A stretch of 32,668 nt of DNA from NCBI GenBank assembly GCA_023382055.1, contig JAMCQN010000184.1, forward strand, positions 1-32,668. The letters run 5' to 3'. The position numbers and the translations under genes are program-made. This DNA is from Chloroflexota bacterium. GTDB lineage: Bacteria > Chloroflexota > Anaerolineae > J036 > Brachytrichaceae. This document shows positions 7,171-14,386 of the stretch, piece by piece. The notes beneath the pieces are model-generated. The model was given only the letters and a program-made list of their open reading frames with translations, was not told the DNA's origin and did no database searches. Position 1 is the stretch's first letter; every line of letters begins with the position of its first letter.

Positions 7171-7878
7171 ATGAAGGTACTCGTTATCGGTGGGTCGGGG
7201 CTGGTCGGGTCGCTGGTGCTGCCATTTTTGAAGCAACGCCACACGTTGCGCGTGTTCGACCTGAAACCGCCCGCGGATACGACGGTTGAATATCGCCACG
7301 ACAGCGTGCTCGATTACGCCGCGATAGCGCGCGCCGCCGAGGGCATGGACGCCGTCCTGTATATGGCGATGAATGTGCAGTTCGGGCCGGAGATCGAAAT
7401 CGCCGAATCGTGCTTCGACCTGAACGTGAAAGGCGTATACCTGGCGTTGCGCGCGGCGCAGGCAGCCGGCATCCGCCACGCGGTTTATTGCAGCAGCATG
7501 TCGGTCTACGACGGCGCCCTGGATGTGCGCTACTTCTTCGACGAGGACATGCCGCCCGACGCGCGCGGCATGTACGGCCTGACCAAACGCATGGGCGAGG
7601 AAGTATGCCGCAACGCCTGCTATCTATACGGCATGAGCGTCAACGCGCTGCGGTTGTGCATGCCGCTGGCGCGCGAGAAGTGGCTGGCGCAGGCCGTGGC
7701 CGGCAAGCCGGGCATCCCCACCGACGCCGAGGACGTGGCGCGCGCCATGCTGGCGGCGCTGGAGTATCGCAACGGTTTCCAGGCCTTCATGATCAGCGGG
7801 GACTACGAGAACAAGATCATGAACATGAACAAGGCCAGGCGCGTCCTGGCATGGGAGCCGCTGGCGCGGCCGCGCTGA
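7171..7878 (+). CDS. NAD-dependent epimerase/dehydratase (extended SDR)
   Basis: A 235-residue protein with a clear start: AGGGAGGA lies 7-8 nt before the ATG. The Rossmann motif GGSGLVG (7-13) binds NAD(P). The active site is present as SSMSVY (108-113) and Y135-x3-K139 (YGLTKR). At 235 residues it is shorter than typical extended SDRs (about 300), but its C-terminal NMNKARRVLAWEP segment resembles the usual end of the family. The substrate is probably a nucleotide sugar or small polyol; it cannot be named. It lies upstream of a collapsed FAD oxidoreductase and near a SelA-like/amidohydrolase pair, suggesting a former sugar-derivative catabolic locus. A 26-codon ORF (7882-7962) bridges to the next gene in the same frame after this stop; it was not called as a gene. 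Confidence 0.85.
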   Translation: MKVLVIGGSGLVGSLVLPFLKQRHTLRVFDLKPPADTTVEYRHDSVLDYAAIARAAEGMDAVLYMAMNVQFGPEIEIAESCFDLNVKGVYLALRAAQAAGIRHAVYCSSMSVYDGALDVRYFFDEDMPPDARGMYGLTKRMGEEVCRNACYLYGMSVNALRLCMPLAREKWLAQAVAGKPGIPTDAEDVARAMLAALEYRNGFQAFMISGDYENKIMNMNKARRVLAWEPLARPR

Positions 7879-7954
7879 CCCATGGCGATGGACGGCGTCG
7901 AATCCGACATCGACATCTGCCTGTTCGCCGACGGGGCGCTTACGGAGCAAACCG

Positions 7955-8466
7955 ATGAGTGAAAGTAACACCGACCGGCGCGCGTGCCCGCGCGAACAGC
8001 GCAACGCCTTTGACGCCGTGACGCACGACGTCGACCTGTGCATCGTCGGCGGCGGGATGGCCGGTTTGTGCGCAGCGGTCGCCGCGGCGCGACACGGCGC
8101 CCGCGTGCTGCTGATGAACGACCGACCCGTGCTGGGCGGCAACGCCTCATCGGAAATCCGCATGTGGATCTGCGGCGCGCACGGCGCGGACAACAAGGAG
8201 ACCGGCATCCTCGAAGAGATCATGCTGGATAACTACCACCTCAACGAGGGGCTCAAGTACACGCTCTGGGATACGGTGTTGTGCGAGAAATCGAAACTCT
8301 CGACGAAGCAGGTCGGTGGCAGCGCGCCCGGCAGGTGCGCGGCAACTATCAGCGCCTGGTGAAAGCGCCGCTGGATGCGCTCACACGCGGCGTGCGCTTC
8401 GTCGTGCGGGCGGGTTGGGGCACAGGCGAGGATGCTGTTCACCTGTTTGCGTTTGAAGTCAGTTAG
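7955..8466 (+). pseudogene. FAD-dependent oxidoreductase with internal deletion and frameshift
   Basis: The first about 110 residues are the N-terminus of an FAD_oxidored-type flavoenzyme: a dinucleotide-binding GGGMAGLCAA and the segment VLGGNASSEIRMW characteristic of the family. The ATG has GGAG upstream. After LWDTVLCEK (about 8290) the frame loses family resemblance. In another frame (8281-8466) follows a segment (GRWQRARQVRGNYQRLV, then AVHLFAFEVS) that looks like the extreme C-terminus of the same family. Intact members are several hundred residues longer, so the middle appears to have been deleted and the ends joined out of frame. It is probably non-functional. The upstream SDR gene is intact. 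Confidence 0.72.
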
Positions 8467-8550
8467 GTAACTCGTCGGAAGTTCGCTCGGCCCTTCGCTG
8501 CTCTCAGCCCCGTCTCGAGGCGCTGAGCAGATAAACCGCCAACTTCTTCC

Positions 8551-8586
8551 GGCGACTCACATAGACGTACGGGCAGGCCTGTGTGC
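8551..8586. repeat. 36-bp direct repeat, copy 1 (half hairpin)
   Basis: This is identical to 8624-8659 and includes ACGTAC followed by GGGCAGGC-CTGTGT. The second arm of the hairpin is missing here: GCGCGTCA follows in place of GCCTGCCC. Confidence 0.8.
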
Positions 8587-8623
8587 GCGTCATCAACACG
8601 CGCCATCAACATTGCCGCTACCA

Positions 8624-8665
8624 GGCGACTCACATAGACGTACGGGCAGGCCTGTGTGCCTGCCC
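8624..8665. repeat. 36-bp direct repeat, copy 2, with complete hairpin
   Basis: This repeats 8551-8586 exactly and continues into the full hairpin GGGCAGGC-CTGTGT-GCCTGCCC (8644-8665). ACGTAC precedes the stem, as in the other family members. Confidence 0.8.
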
Positions 8666-8691
8666 TATGTGTCTACCCTGAGACGGCAGGA

Positions 8692-8719
8692 GGGGCGACA
8701 CACAGGTCGCCCCGTACGT
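8692..8719. repeat. Constant-loop hairpin repeat with GTACGT flank
   Basis: GGGGCGAC-ACACAG-GTCGCCCC followed by GTACGT. It is in inverted orientation relative to the copy at 8644-8665. The stem sequence differs from the other copies but remains fully paired. Confidence 0.75.
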
Positions 8720-8858
8720 TTCTCGAAACCAATTTCGCCAACAGAATCCGTCCCCGAGGACGAGGACGCAGAGTGAATGTGCGGAGACTTGAAGTACTCC
8801 ACTAAGGCCATATGTCGCGATAATATATGGAGTAGTTTAGGCACGGCAGGAGGTTCAT

Positions 8859-9326
8859 ATGACGAGTACACCGAGCTTTGATGTCGAGGCAGCGCACCGC
8901 TACTTTTCCACACACTGCTTCAATGCGGCCTGGGACCTGCTGGACAAAAAGGAACGCACGCCGGATGAAAACGAGCAGATGATCCGGCTGTGCCTGGCGG
9001 CGACGTGGCACTGGACGCAGCGGCCGGACTGCACCGCGACCAATCTGTCTGTGGGCTACTGGCAGGCCGCTCGCATTTATGCCGTGCTCGGTCAACCGGA
9101 CAACGCCCGGCGCTACGGGCAACTATGCCTTGCCGCCAGCCGGAGCGAGGGGGTCATGCCCTTCTACCTCGCGTATGCCTACGAGGCGCTGGCGCGCGCG
9201 GAGTCCGTGGCGGGAAACGGCCAACTGATGCAGGTCTACCTGGCTGAAGCGCGCCGGCTGCTGGATCGGGTGGGCGAAGCCGAAGAGCGCATGCAACTGG
9301 AAGGCGACCTGAACACGATCCACTAG
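8859..9326 (+). CDS. Uncharacterised 155-residue helical protein
   Basis: A 155-residue protein with a strong start (GGCAGGAGG shortly before the ATG). It is almost entirely helical and carries distinctive residues: AAHRYFSTHCFN near the N-terminus, then WHWTQRPDCTATNLSVGYWQ in the middle, then paired helices (ARIYAVLGQPDNARRYG and FYLAYAYEALARAE) that look like TPR hairpins. From memory it resembles a widespread bacterial family of unknown function with conserved HxxF/WHW/TNLSxGYWQ residues; no activity is assigned. The conserved His, Trp and Cys could form a ligand pocket, which is speculation. There is no signal peptide. Its stop codon overlaps the stop of the convergent SelA-like gene at CTAG (9323-9326). 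Confidence 0.72.
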   Translation: MTSTPSFDVEAAHRYFSTHCFNAAWDLLDKKERTPDENEQMIRLCLAATWHWTQRPDCTATNLSVGYWQAARIYAVLGQPDNARRYGQLCLAASRSEGVMPFYLAYAYEALARAESVAGNGQLMQVYLAEARRLLDRVGEAEERMQLEGDLNTIH

Positions 9327-10434
9327 CCGCCCAGCAGGCCGGTTAAGCGCTCCGCCACCACTTGCGTCTCCTCATCCGTCAGGGTCATGGGATTGAGGTA
9401 GATGCCGGTCGGGTCGGGCGACGCCTGCACTGAGATCACGGCGAGCCGCCGAGCAGCGCCTGCACCAGCCCGTCGCGCGCCAGAACCGCATCCGCGCCAA
9501 GCAGCACCTCGCAGCGCGGCAACGGCTGGCCTGCCTCGTTAGGGAAGGAGCGCCGCGCATGCACACCGCGCAGTCCGTTGAGCGCGTTGCACCATTCTGC
9601 CACGACGCGTTCGTCGCGCTCGCAGCGCGCGTTGTGATCGAGCGTCAGGTAGCGCCCCACCGCGGCCAGCAGGCCGGCCATCTCCTCCTTGCCCACCTTC
9701 ATCGGACGGCCGATGCCCGCGTTGGGATTGCCGTGCGGGCGCATGGCGTCGATCAGCCATTTGCGGCCCACCACCAGCCCGCTGGATTGCGGGCCGCGCA
9801 GGTCCTTGCCGCCGCTGAAGATGGCGCAGACGGCGCCCATCTGCGTGAAGCGCCACAGGTTCTCGACCGGTGGCAACTGCGCCGCCGCATCCACGATCAC
9901 CGGCACGCCGCGCGCATTGCAGCGCTCGATCACGTCGGCCAGCGGGAAGTCCGCGCGGCCGGTCATGCCGCCCTGGAACCAGATGAAGGCGGCGGTGTTG
10001 GGTGTAAACGCCGCCTCCAGTTGCGCAGGGTCGGTGCGCTGGGCGTCGCCGACCTCGACCATTTTCACGCCCACCATGCGCGCGGCATGGTCGTAGCCGT
10101 TGCGGTGCGACTTGAACACGATGAGTTCGTTCTTCAGCCCCGTCGTGTCGGGCAGGCTGTCGATGGCGGCGCGGTCCGTGCCGGCCACGCAGGCGGCCAC
10201 GGCGAGGGTAATGCCGGCCGCCGCGCCCGACGACACGTAGGCCGCCTCGTTGTGCGTCAGTTCGGCCAGCCGCGCGCCGATCTTCATCTGCAACTCATCG
10301 AGGTCGATGAACCAGCGCGCGGCGTCCTGCATGGCCTCGATCACTTCCGGCGGCATGATGCTGCCGCCCAGCCGCGTCAGCGTCGCGCTGGCGTTGATGA
10401 CACGCTTGATGCCCAGTTCCTCGTAGATCGTCAT
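9323..10434 (-). pseudogene. SelA-like PLP-dependent enzyme, frameshifted near its C-terminus
   Basis: This belongs to the L-seryl-tRNA(Sec) selenium transferase-related group of PLP enzymes (aminotransferase class V-like fold), which includes ammonia-lyase-type enzymes of amino-sugar breakdown. It starts at the ATG at 10434 (AGGTGGTG about 7 nt upstream), with the PLP Lys210 in FSGGKDLRG and Asp182 in VDAAAQLPP. The main frame stops early at 9436-9438. In another frame the sequence continues with ISVQASPDPTGIYLNPMTLT and a normal C-terminus ending at TAG 9323-9325. A single-base loss around 9440-9450 explains this; it could be a real mutation or an assembly error. Without it the protein would be about 370 residues, normal for the family. 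It lies downstream of the amidohydrolase on the same strand, a pairing known from EF_0837/DgaE-type loci. Confidence 0.8.
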
Positions 10435-10481
10435 TGTTTTCACCACCTGTCAACTATTTACAAACCGGTTGCGGTGTCCAA

Positions 10482-10548
10482 AAACCTGACAGGTGGCGCA
10501 CATCAGTTCATGCCTATCAACGTGGAGCATGCGCCACCTGTCAGGTTT
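10482..10548. repeat. 19-bp perfect inverted repeat between the amidohydrolase and SelA-like genes
   Basis: AAACCTGACAGGTGGCGCA (10482-10500) is perfectly complementary to 10530-10548 with a 29-nt spacer. A third ACCTGTCA half-site is found at about 10445-10452, next to the SelA-like start. Within each arm ACCTGACAGGT is itself nearly palindromic, so it may be an operator pair, a hairpin attenuator or a mobile repeat. Confidence 0.75.
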
Positions 10549-10581
10549 ATCCTATTCGCGGATCAATCTTTCCGCCGTTGT

Positions 10582-11820
10582 TTACGCCTCCGGCAGCCGC
10601 CAGTATTGCGGCGGCGCCTGCGTCCACAGCGGCGCGCTCAGCCCGCCCGGGTCAAACAGCACTTCGCCGGCGCGGATCGTCAGGACGCATTCCAGCTTCC
10701 GGTCGCCGACGATTTTGGCGCGCCCGCAGTCGACGAAACCGAACTGGCCGGTGCGCAGGTTGAACAACGCCACGTCCGCGCAAGCGCCGACGCTGAGATG
10801 CCCCAGTTCGGGATGGCCGATCTCGCTGGCCGGGTTGATCGTGGACATCCTGATGACATCCTGCAGCGAGACGCCCATGTTGAGCACTTTGCTCATGGTC
10901 GTCTGCATGTCCACCACCGGGTTGACCACGCTGTGCGTGTGCAGGTCGGTGCTGATCGAGTCGGGCGCGAAGCCGCCCGCGATGGCGCGCACGGCGTTGC
11001 GGAACCAGAAGCTGCCCGCGCCGTGGCCCAGGTCAAAGATCACGCCGCGCGCCCGCGCCTCGGCCATGTGGCCGTACACGTGGCCGCCGTCGTCGATGAT
11101 GGGGAACTGCTGCGCAAAGACGTGCGTGTGGATATCGCCGGGGCGCGCCTTCTTCAGGATCAGGTCGGGGTAAGTCCGTTCGGGGCGCGGCCAGAAGTCG
11201 ACCATTACCGGCATCTTGCACAGTTCGGCGGCCCTGATGGCCTGATCGACCGCCGCCCAGGGCGTGTGCAGTTCGTCGTAAGGCTTGTGCGTCCAGTAGT
11301 GGGCGGTCTTGATGCCGACGACGATATCGCGGTAGGCCAGCGCCGCGTCCGCCGCCAGTTCCGCGTCGAAACAGCGCGGGTCCTGCTCGAAGTCGCCCGT
11401 CATACCCTGATCGACGATATTGACGTAGGCGAAGATGCGCGTCTTGGCGCGGTCGATCACCGTATGCTTGAAGTGGCGCAGGTGGCGCCAGCCGGACGTG
11501 CCGGTGTCGACCATCGTCGTCACGCCGCTGCGGAACGAATGCGCGTCGGCCACGATGCTCAGGCCTTCGGGGTCGCCCTCCGGCGCGCGCGTGTGATAGA
11601 CGTGCGCGTGGATATCGAGAATGCCGGGCGTGACAGCGAGGCCCGTCGCGTCGACGACCCGGGCCGCCAGCGCGGGGTCGATGTCGGGCGCGACGGCGGC
11701 GATGGTCTTGCCGGCAATCGCCACATCGCATACTCCGTCGATATGGTTGTGCGGGTCGATGACGCGCCCGCCCTTCAACAGCACGTCATAGGCAGGGGCG
11801 ACGGGTTGGTTGGAAGACAT
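10582..11820 (-). CDS. Amidohydrolase/deacetylase family metallohydrolase
   Basis: A 412-residue protein starting at the ATG at 11820 (TGGAG about 6 nt upstream); an upstream in-frame start is less well placed. It has the amidohydrolase superfamily layout: N-terminal beta-sandwich strands (LLKGGRVIDP), then metal ligands H71-x-H73 in DIHAHVYH, K171 as the probable carboxylated lysine (VGIKTAH), H231/H233, H266 in LGHGAG and D292 in STDLHTH, then a C-terminal sandwich with GHLSVGACADVALF. This fits the EF_0837/AHA_3915-type deacetylase/dihydroorotase-like group, which hydrolyses C-N bonds of cyclic or acylated amines with two metal ions. All ligands are present, so it is probably active in the cytoplasm. 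The substrate is unknown; the SelA-like neighbour suggests amino-sugar or amino-acid derivative degradation. Confidence 0.88.
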   Translation of the reverse strand: MSSNQPVAPAYDVLLKGGRVIDPHNHIDGVCDVAIAGKTIAAVAPDIDPALAARVVDATGLAVTPGILDIHAHVYHTRAPEGDPEGLSIVADAHSFRSGVTTMVDTGTSGWRHLRHFKHTVIDRAKTRIFAYVNIVDQGMTGDFEQDPRCFDAELAADAALAYRDIVVGIKTAHYWTHKPYDELHTPWAAVDQAIRAAELCKMPVMVDFWPRPERTYPDLILKKARPGDIHTHVFAQQFPIIDDGGHVYGHMAEARARGVIFDLGHGAGSFWFRNAVRAIAGGFAPDSISTDLHTHSVVNPVVDMQTTMSKVLNMGVSLQDVIRMSTINPASEIGHPELGHLSVGACADVALFNLRTGQFGFVDCGRAKIVGDRKLECVLTIRAGEVLFDPGGLSAPLWTQAPPQYWRLPEA

Positions 11821-12195
11821 ATCAACTCCAGTTATTTGCACAGGATGACACACAGTTCATGGCACGCGCTTAAATGTATAGCAAACTGCGAAACAGTCAA
11901 TTCACCGTCGGGGTTATCGGTATATGCCTCGGGGTAATCCAGCATCGTGGTCACACTGAACGCCCATTGTTCATCATAAACCCGCAGAGAGCAATCGGTT
12001 GAATAAGTCGTCAGCTACGCTCTCCGCAAATACAGCCAGCTTCTTGCTATGTATTTTGTCCGTTAAATTCAAGACACTGCTCACAGCCTCGTCTCGGGGC
12101 GTCTACTGCCGCGACCGCGCCCCGGGGATGTGTCGCAGTTGATGTGTACCCAACAGTTACAGGCCGAACCCTAACCAATCTCTAATCTCCAATCT
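11821..12195. other. Intergenic region with dispersed repeat
   Basis: A 375-bp gap upstream of the amidohydrolase. It contains copy 2 of the 33-bp repeat (12096-12128) but no convincing ORF. A pyrimidine-rich stretch (CTAACCAATCTCTAATCTCC) at about 12173-12193 precedes the 3' end of the nucleotidyltransferase gene. Confidence 0.5.
12096..12128. repeat. Dispersed 33-bp repeat, copy 2
   Basis: GGGGCGTCTACTGCC with the rest of the unit matches 5861-5893 at 29 of 33 positions. GGGGCG and CGCCCC inside it can pair. The two copies lie 6.2 kb apart in unrelated gaps. Confidence 0.6.
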
Positions 12196-12981
12196 CTACC
12201 CCCGCCGCCGGGCGCCCGCCAGCGTATATCGGATCAAATCCAGTGTGTCATCCAGCCGGATTACCGTATCGCCGTGTCCCCACGCCAGGGCCTTGGCGAT
12301 CAATCCCGCCCACGGCTGGCCCAACTCACCTTGCGCCCAGCGCGCCGCGACCGGCTTCGAGCCGACGACGCCGAAATGGAACGTGTAGAGCGAGCGGCAC
12401 ATCGTCAATATGGCATACGCCTGGTATTCGTCGCTGACCAGGCGCGAGTGATCCGCAAGCTGAGGCTCCCACCATTCGAACAGAATCCCGGCGGCGGCAC
12501 GGCGCAACTCATCCGGGGAGATCGGGTCGATCAAAGTTTGCGGCGGCGGTCCGGCCAGCGCGATGCCTTTTTCGCGGATGATGCTGCGCTGGATGATCCA
12601 TTCGCTGCCGTGGCCGTCCACACCGAAGCTGCCGTCCACGCGCAAGGCCGGGTGATGGAGATTGGGCGGGTCGTAACGGCGCAACGCCTTCTGCGGGATG
12701 TAGGAGCCTTCCAGCACGCTGGCCCATTTCATACCGCCGGCGGTGATGCGCGCGTGCATGGCTTCCAGCGCGCCGAGCGTAGCTGGTGATAGCTCGTCGC
12801 GCGTGACGACCAGGAAGTCGATGTCGCTGCGCTGCGGGGCGAAGTCGCCGCTCGCCAGTGAACCGTGTACGACCATGCCGACGAACTCATCGCCCAGCAC
12901 CGCCTGGGCATCCGCCAGCAGCGCGCGCAGCAGGGCGTTGATATCGGGATCAGGGGTGGGAGTGCTATTCGGGGTCGTCAT
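12196..12981 (-). CDS. DUF4111-type nucleotidyltransferase (aminoglycoside adenylyltransferase-like)
   Basis: A 261-residue protein. Residues 38-59 carry the antibiotic nucleotidyltransferase signature VHGSLASGDFAPQRSDIDF with G40-S41 and metal ligands D53 and D55. The C-terminal half contains EYQAYAILTMCRSLYTF and KPVAARWA, typical of the DUF4111 helical domain of ANT(3'')/ANT(9)-like enzymes. Characterised relatives adenylylate streptomycin, spectinomycin or other aminoglycosides. This protein is distant, so a resistance role should not be assumed; it may modify a different hydroxylated substrate. It is divergent from the GNAT gene with 54 bp between starts, and a degraded relative occurs at 14784-14845. 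Confidence 0.82.
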   Translation of the reverse strand: MTTPNSTPTPDPDINALLRALLADAQAVLGDEFVGMVVHGSLASGDFAPQRSDIDFLVVTRDELSPATLGALEAMHARITAGGMKWASVLEGSYIPQKALRRYDPPNLHHPALRVDGSFGVDGHGSEWIIQRSIIREKGIALAGPPPQTLIDPISPDELRRAAAGILFEWWEPQLADHSRLVSDEYQAYAILTMCRSLYTFHFGVVGSKPVAARWAQGELGQPWAGLIAKALAWGHGDTVIRLDDTLDLIRYTLAGARRRG

Positions 12982-13035
12982 CAGGCATTACCTCTTGTGC
13001 AGGACCGATTATCATGGATGCCGAGGATCGCGCAT

Positions 13036-13638
13036 ATGGCTCCGGACACTTCGAAAGAACAGGCCTGGGAATTCCACCCGCTGACGGCGGAACGCTGGCC
13101 CGACCTGGTACGGCTATTCGCCCATCACGGCAACCCCGGCTACTGCTGGTGCATGAGCTGGCGGCTGTCCGGCAGCGCCTATGCGGCGCTGGACAGCGCG
13201 GGGCGGCGGCAGGCGCTGGAGAACATCGTTTGCGCCGGCACGCCGACCGGCATCCTCGGCTACGCCGGCGGCGAGCCGGTGGGCTGGTGTTCCATCGCGC
13301 CGCGCGAAACCTATACGCGCCTGGAGCGTTCGACCACGCTGCTGCGCCTGGACGACCGGCCTGTGTGGTCGGTGGTGTGCTTCTTCGTTCAGCGGGCACG
13401 GCGCGGGAGCGGCGCAGCGTTGAAACTGCTGCGGGTTGCCGTGGCGTATGCCTGCACACAGGGCGCGCGCATCGTCGAAGGGTACCCGGTCGAATCGCGC
13501 GATGGCAAGCCGGTGACGGGCTACCGCTACATGGGCTCTGTCTCCACGTTTCGCAAGGCGGGTTTCCAGGACGCCGGGCTGGCCGCCAACGGCCGGCGCA
13601 TCATGCGATTCACCGCAGATAAAAACGATCTGGCGTAG
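13036..13638 (+). CDS. GNAT family N-acetyltransferase
   Basis: A 200-residue protein from the ATG at 13036, with GAGGA about 8 nt upstream; upstream in-frame codons overlap the divergent gene and look unused. The acetyl-CoA site is visible as WSVVCFFVQRARRGSGAA (motif A, Q/R-x-x-R-G-x-G), preceded by GYAGGEPVGWCSIAPR (strands 3-4). An N-terminal CWCMSWR is shared with a GNAT subgroup common in Actinobacteria and Chloroflexota. The enzyme should transfer an acetyl group to a primary amine; the acceptor is unknown. Divergent pairing with an aminoglycoside-modifying-like enzyme may reflect a shared small-molecule modification role. It is likely cytoplasmic; no membrane segment is seen. Confidence 0.8.
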   Translation: MAPDTSKEQAWEFHPLTAERWPDLVRLFAHHGNPGYCWCMSWRLSGSAYAALDSAGRRQALENIVCAGTPTGILGYAGGEPVGWCSIAPRETYTRLERSTTLLRLDDRPVWSVVCFFVQRARRGSGAALKLLRVAVAYACTQGARIVEGYPVESRDGKPVTGYRYMGSVSTFRKAGFQDAGLAANGRRIMRFTADKNDLA

Positions 13639-13872
13639 CTCCGTCCGCAGCATTTACAGACCAGAACACAACATAACCGCGCGTGGTAAGTTTGGTAAGT
13701 CCACCCTCCGGTGCTGGTAATCCGGCGGGCAAGATATGTCAACTTTTCGACCCCCTGACGTCGTATAAGTAACGTAACTATTAAAAATAGTGTACCTACC
13801 AGAAAAATGGAGGACGATAAAAGTTTCCGGGTAATGCCTGGGACGCAAAAACGATATCACCGGAGGTGAATC
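13639..13872 (+). promoter_or_regulatory. Structured leader upstream of the 70-residue gene
   Basis: This AT-richer 234-bp leader contains a palindrome ACTATT-AAA-AATAGT (13777-13791). It also has a small hairpin, CCGGG-TAATG-CCTGG (13827-13841), immediately followed by GACGCAAAAAC. GGGACGCAAA is a hallmark of c-di-GMP-I (GEMM) riboswitches, but the upstream GGGCAAA element is absent, so a riboswitch call is weak. CCGGAGGTG before the ATG at 13873 is the ribosome binding site. Confidence 0.35.
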
Positions 13873-14085
13873 ATGACATACGGTAATGAATATGAGCTGG
13901 CCCGGCTGGCATTTCGCGAGTGGAACGAAAAGTTTAACAACTTGTACGTGCCGCCAACGGAGAAGCAGCCCAACGTTCTGCAGCGGCTGCTCGCTGCGCT
14001 GCGCAGTTCCCGTGAAGTTCGCGCAGAGAATCGCAAGGCTGTCACCAGAGGCCAAAACGCTCAGACCGGCGCAGTCGCTAAATAA
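13873..14085 (+). CDS. Small hypothetical protein, 70 residues
   Basis: The ATG at 13873 follows GGAGGTG at 6 nt, and the gene ends 34 nt before a strong terminator, so this is a well-defined single-gene unit. The protein begins MTYGNEYELARLAFREWNEK and is charged and probably helical, with an Arg/Ala-rich C-terminal half (LLAALRSSREVRAEN). No membrane segment or catalytic motif is seen and I do not recognise the family. The structured AT-rich leader hints at regulation. Confidence 0.65.
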   Translation: MTYGNEYELARLAFREWNEKFNNLYVPPTEKQPNVLQRLLAALRSSREVRAENRKAVTRGQNAQTGAVAK

Positions 14086-14119
14086 ACAGGCGACTGCCTG
14101 ATCGCGAAATCAGAACTCC

Positions 14120-14149
14120 AAGGGCGAGTGACACACTCGCCCTTTTTTT
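14120..14149 (+). terminator. Rho-independent terminator
   Basis: AAGGGCGAGTG and CACTCGCCCTT form an 11-bp stem over an ACA loop, the pairing ending in a run of seven T. It follows the 70-residue gene by 34 nt. Confidence 0.92.
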
Positions 14150-14386
14150 ATTGCCACTCACGCCAAAAAAGATCCGGGCACCCCTCCGCCAAAAGTCTGC
14201 GCCATAGATACTGCCGACGGCGCATGCCCACACACAAGGATTTCGGTATGCTCGTGCGCGTAAATCAGGCAGTTGTATTGAGCGAACTCAGGTCGAAGAG
14301 GACGCTGGAAAAGGGGAAGGTAAAATGGCATGATTCAAGGCAGTTGCTCAGCGCCGGCAGGCTGAATATGGTGAATAATAGCAGGC
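14150..14386. other. Gap between terminator and IS66 relic
   Basis: No convincing gene is seen. The stretch may include the left end of the IS66 element whose transposase start lies at 14387, but no terminal inverted repeat could be identified. Confidence 0.4.

Larger units (their letters stand above)
8467..8858. other. Repeat-rich intergenic region
   Basis: This 392-bp gap has no convincing gene. It holds a perfect 36-bp direct repeat (8551-8586 and 8624-8659), one damaged and two intact constant-loop hairpins, and near 8749-8766 an inverted relative of the TCCTCGGGGA segment found at 3756. It ends with the leader and AGGAGG site of the next gene. Confidence 0.6.

Noticed and set aside
7882-7962. 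A 26-codon ORF between the SDR and the FAD oxidoreductase relic
   Set aside because: No ribosome binding site and no recognisable sequence; it only continues the SDR frame after its stop.
9559-11937. A 792-codon plus-strand open frame across the SelA-like and amidohydrolase genes
   Set aside because: It is His/Arg/Val-rich and antisense to two well-supported genes; high GC codon bias explains the lack of stops.
12196-13638. Calling the DUF4111/GNAT pair an antibiotic-resistance island
   Set aside because: Both families have many non-resistance members; no integron, cassette site or close resemblance to known resistance proteins was seen.
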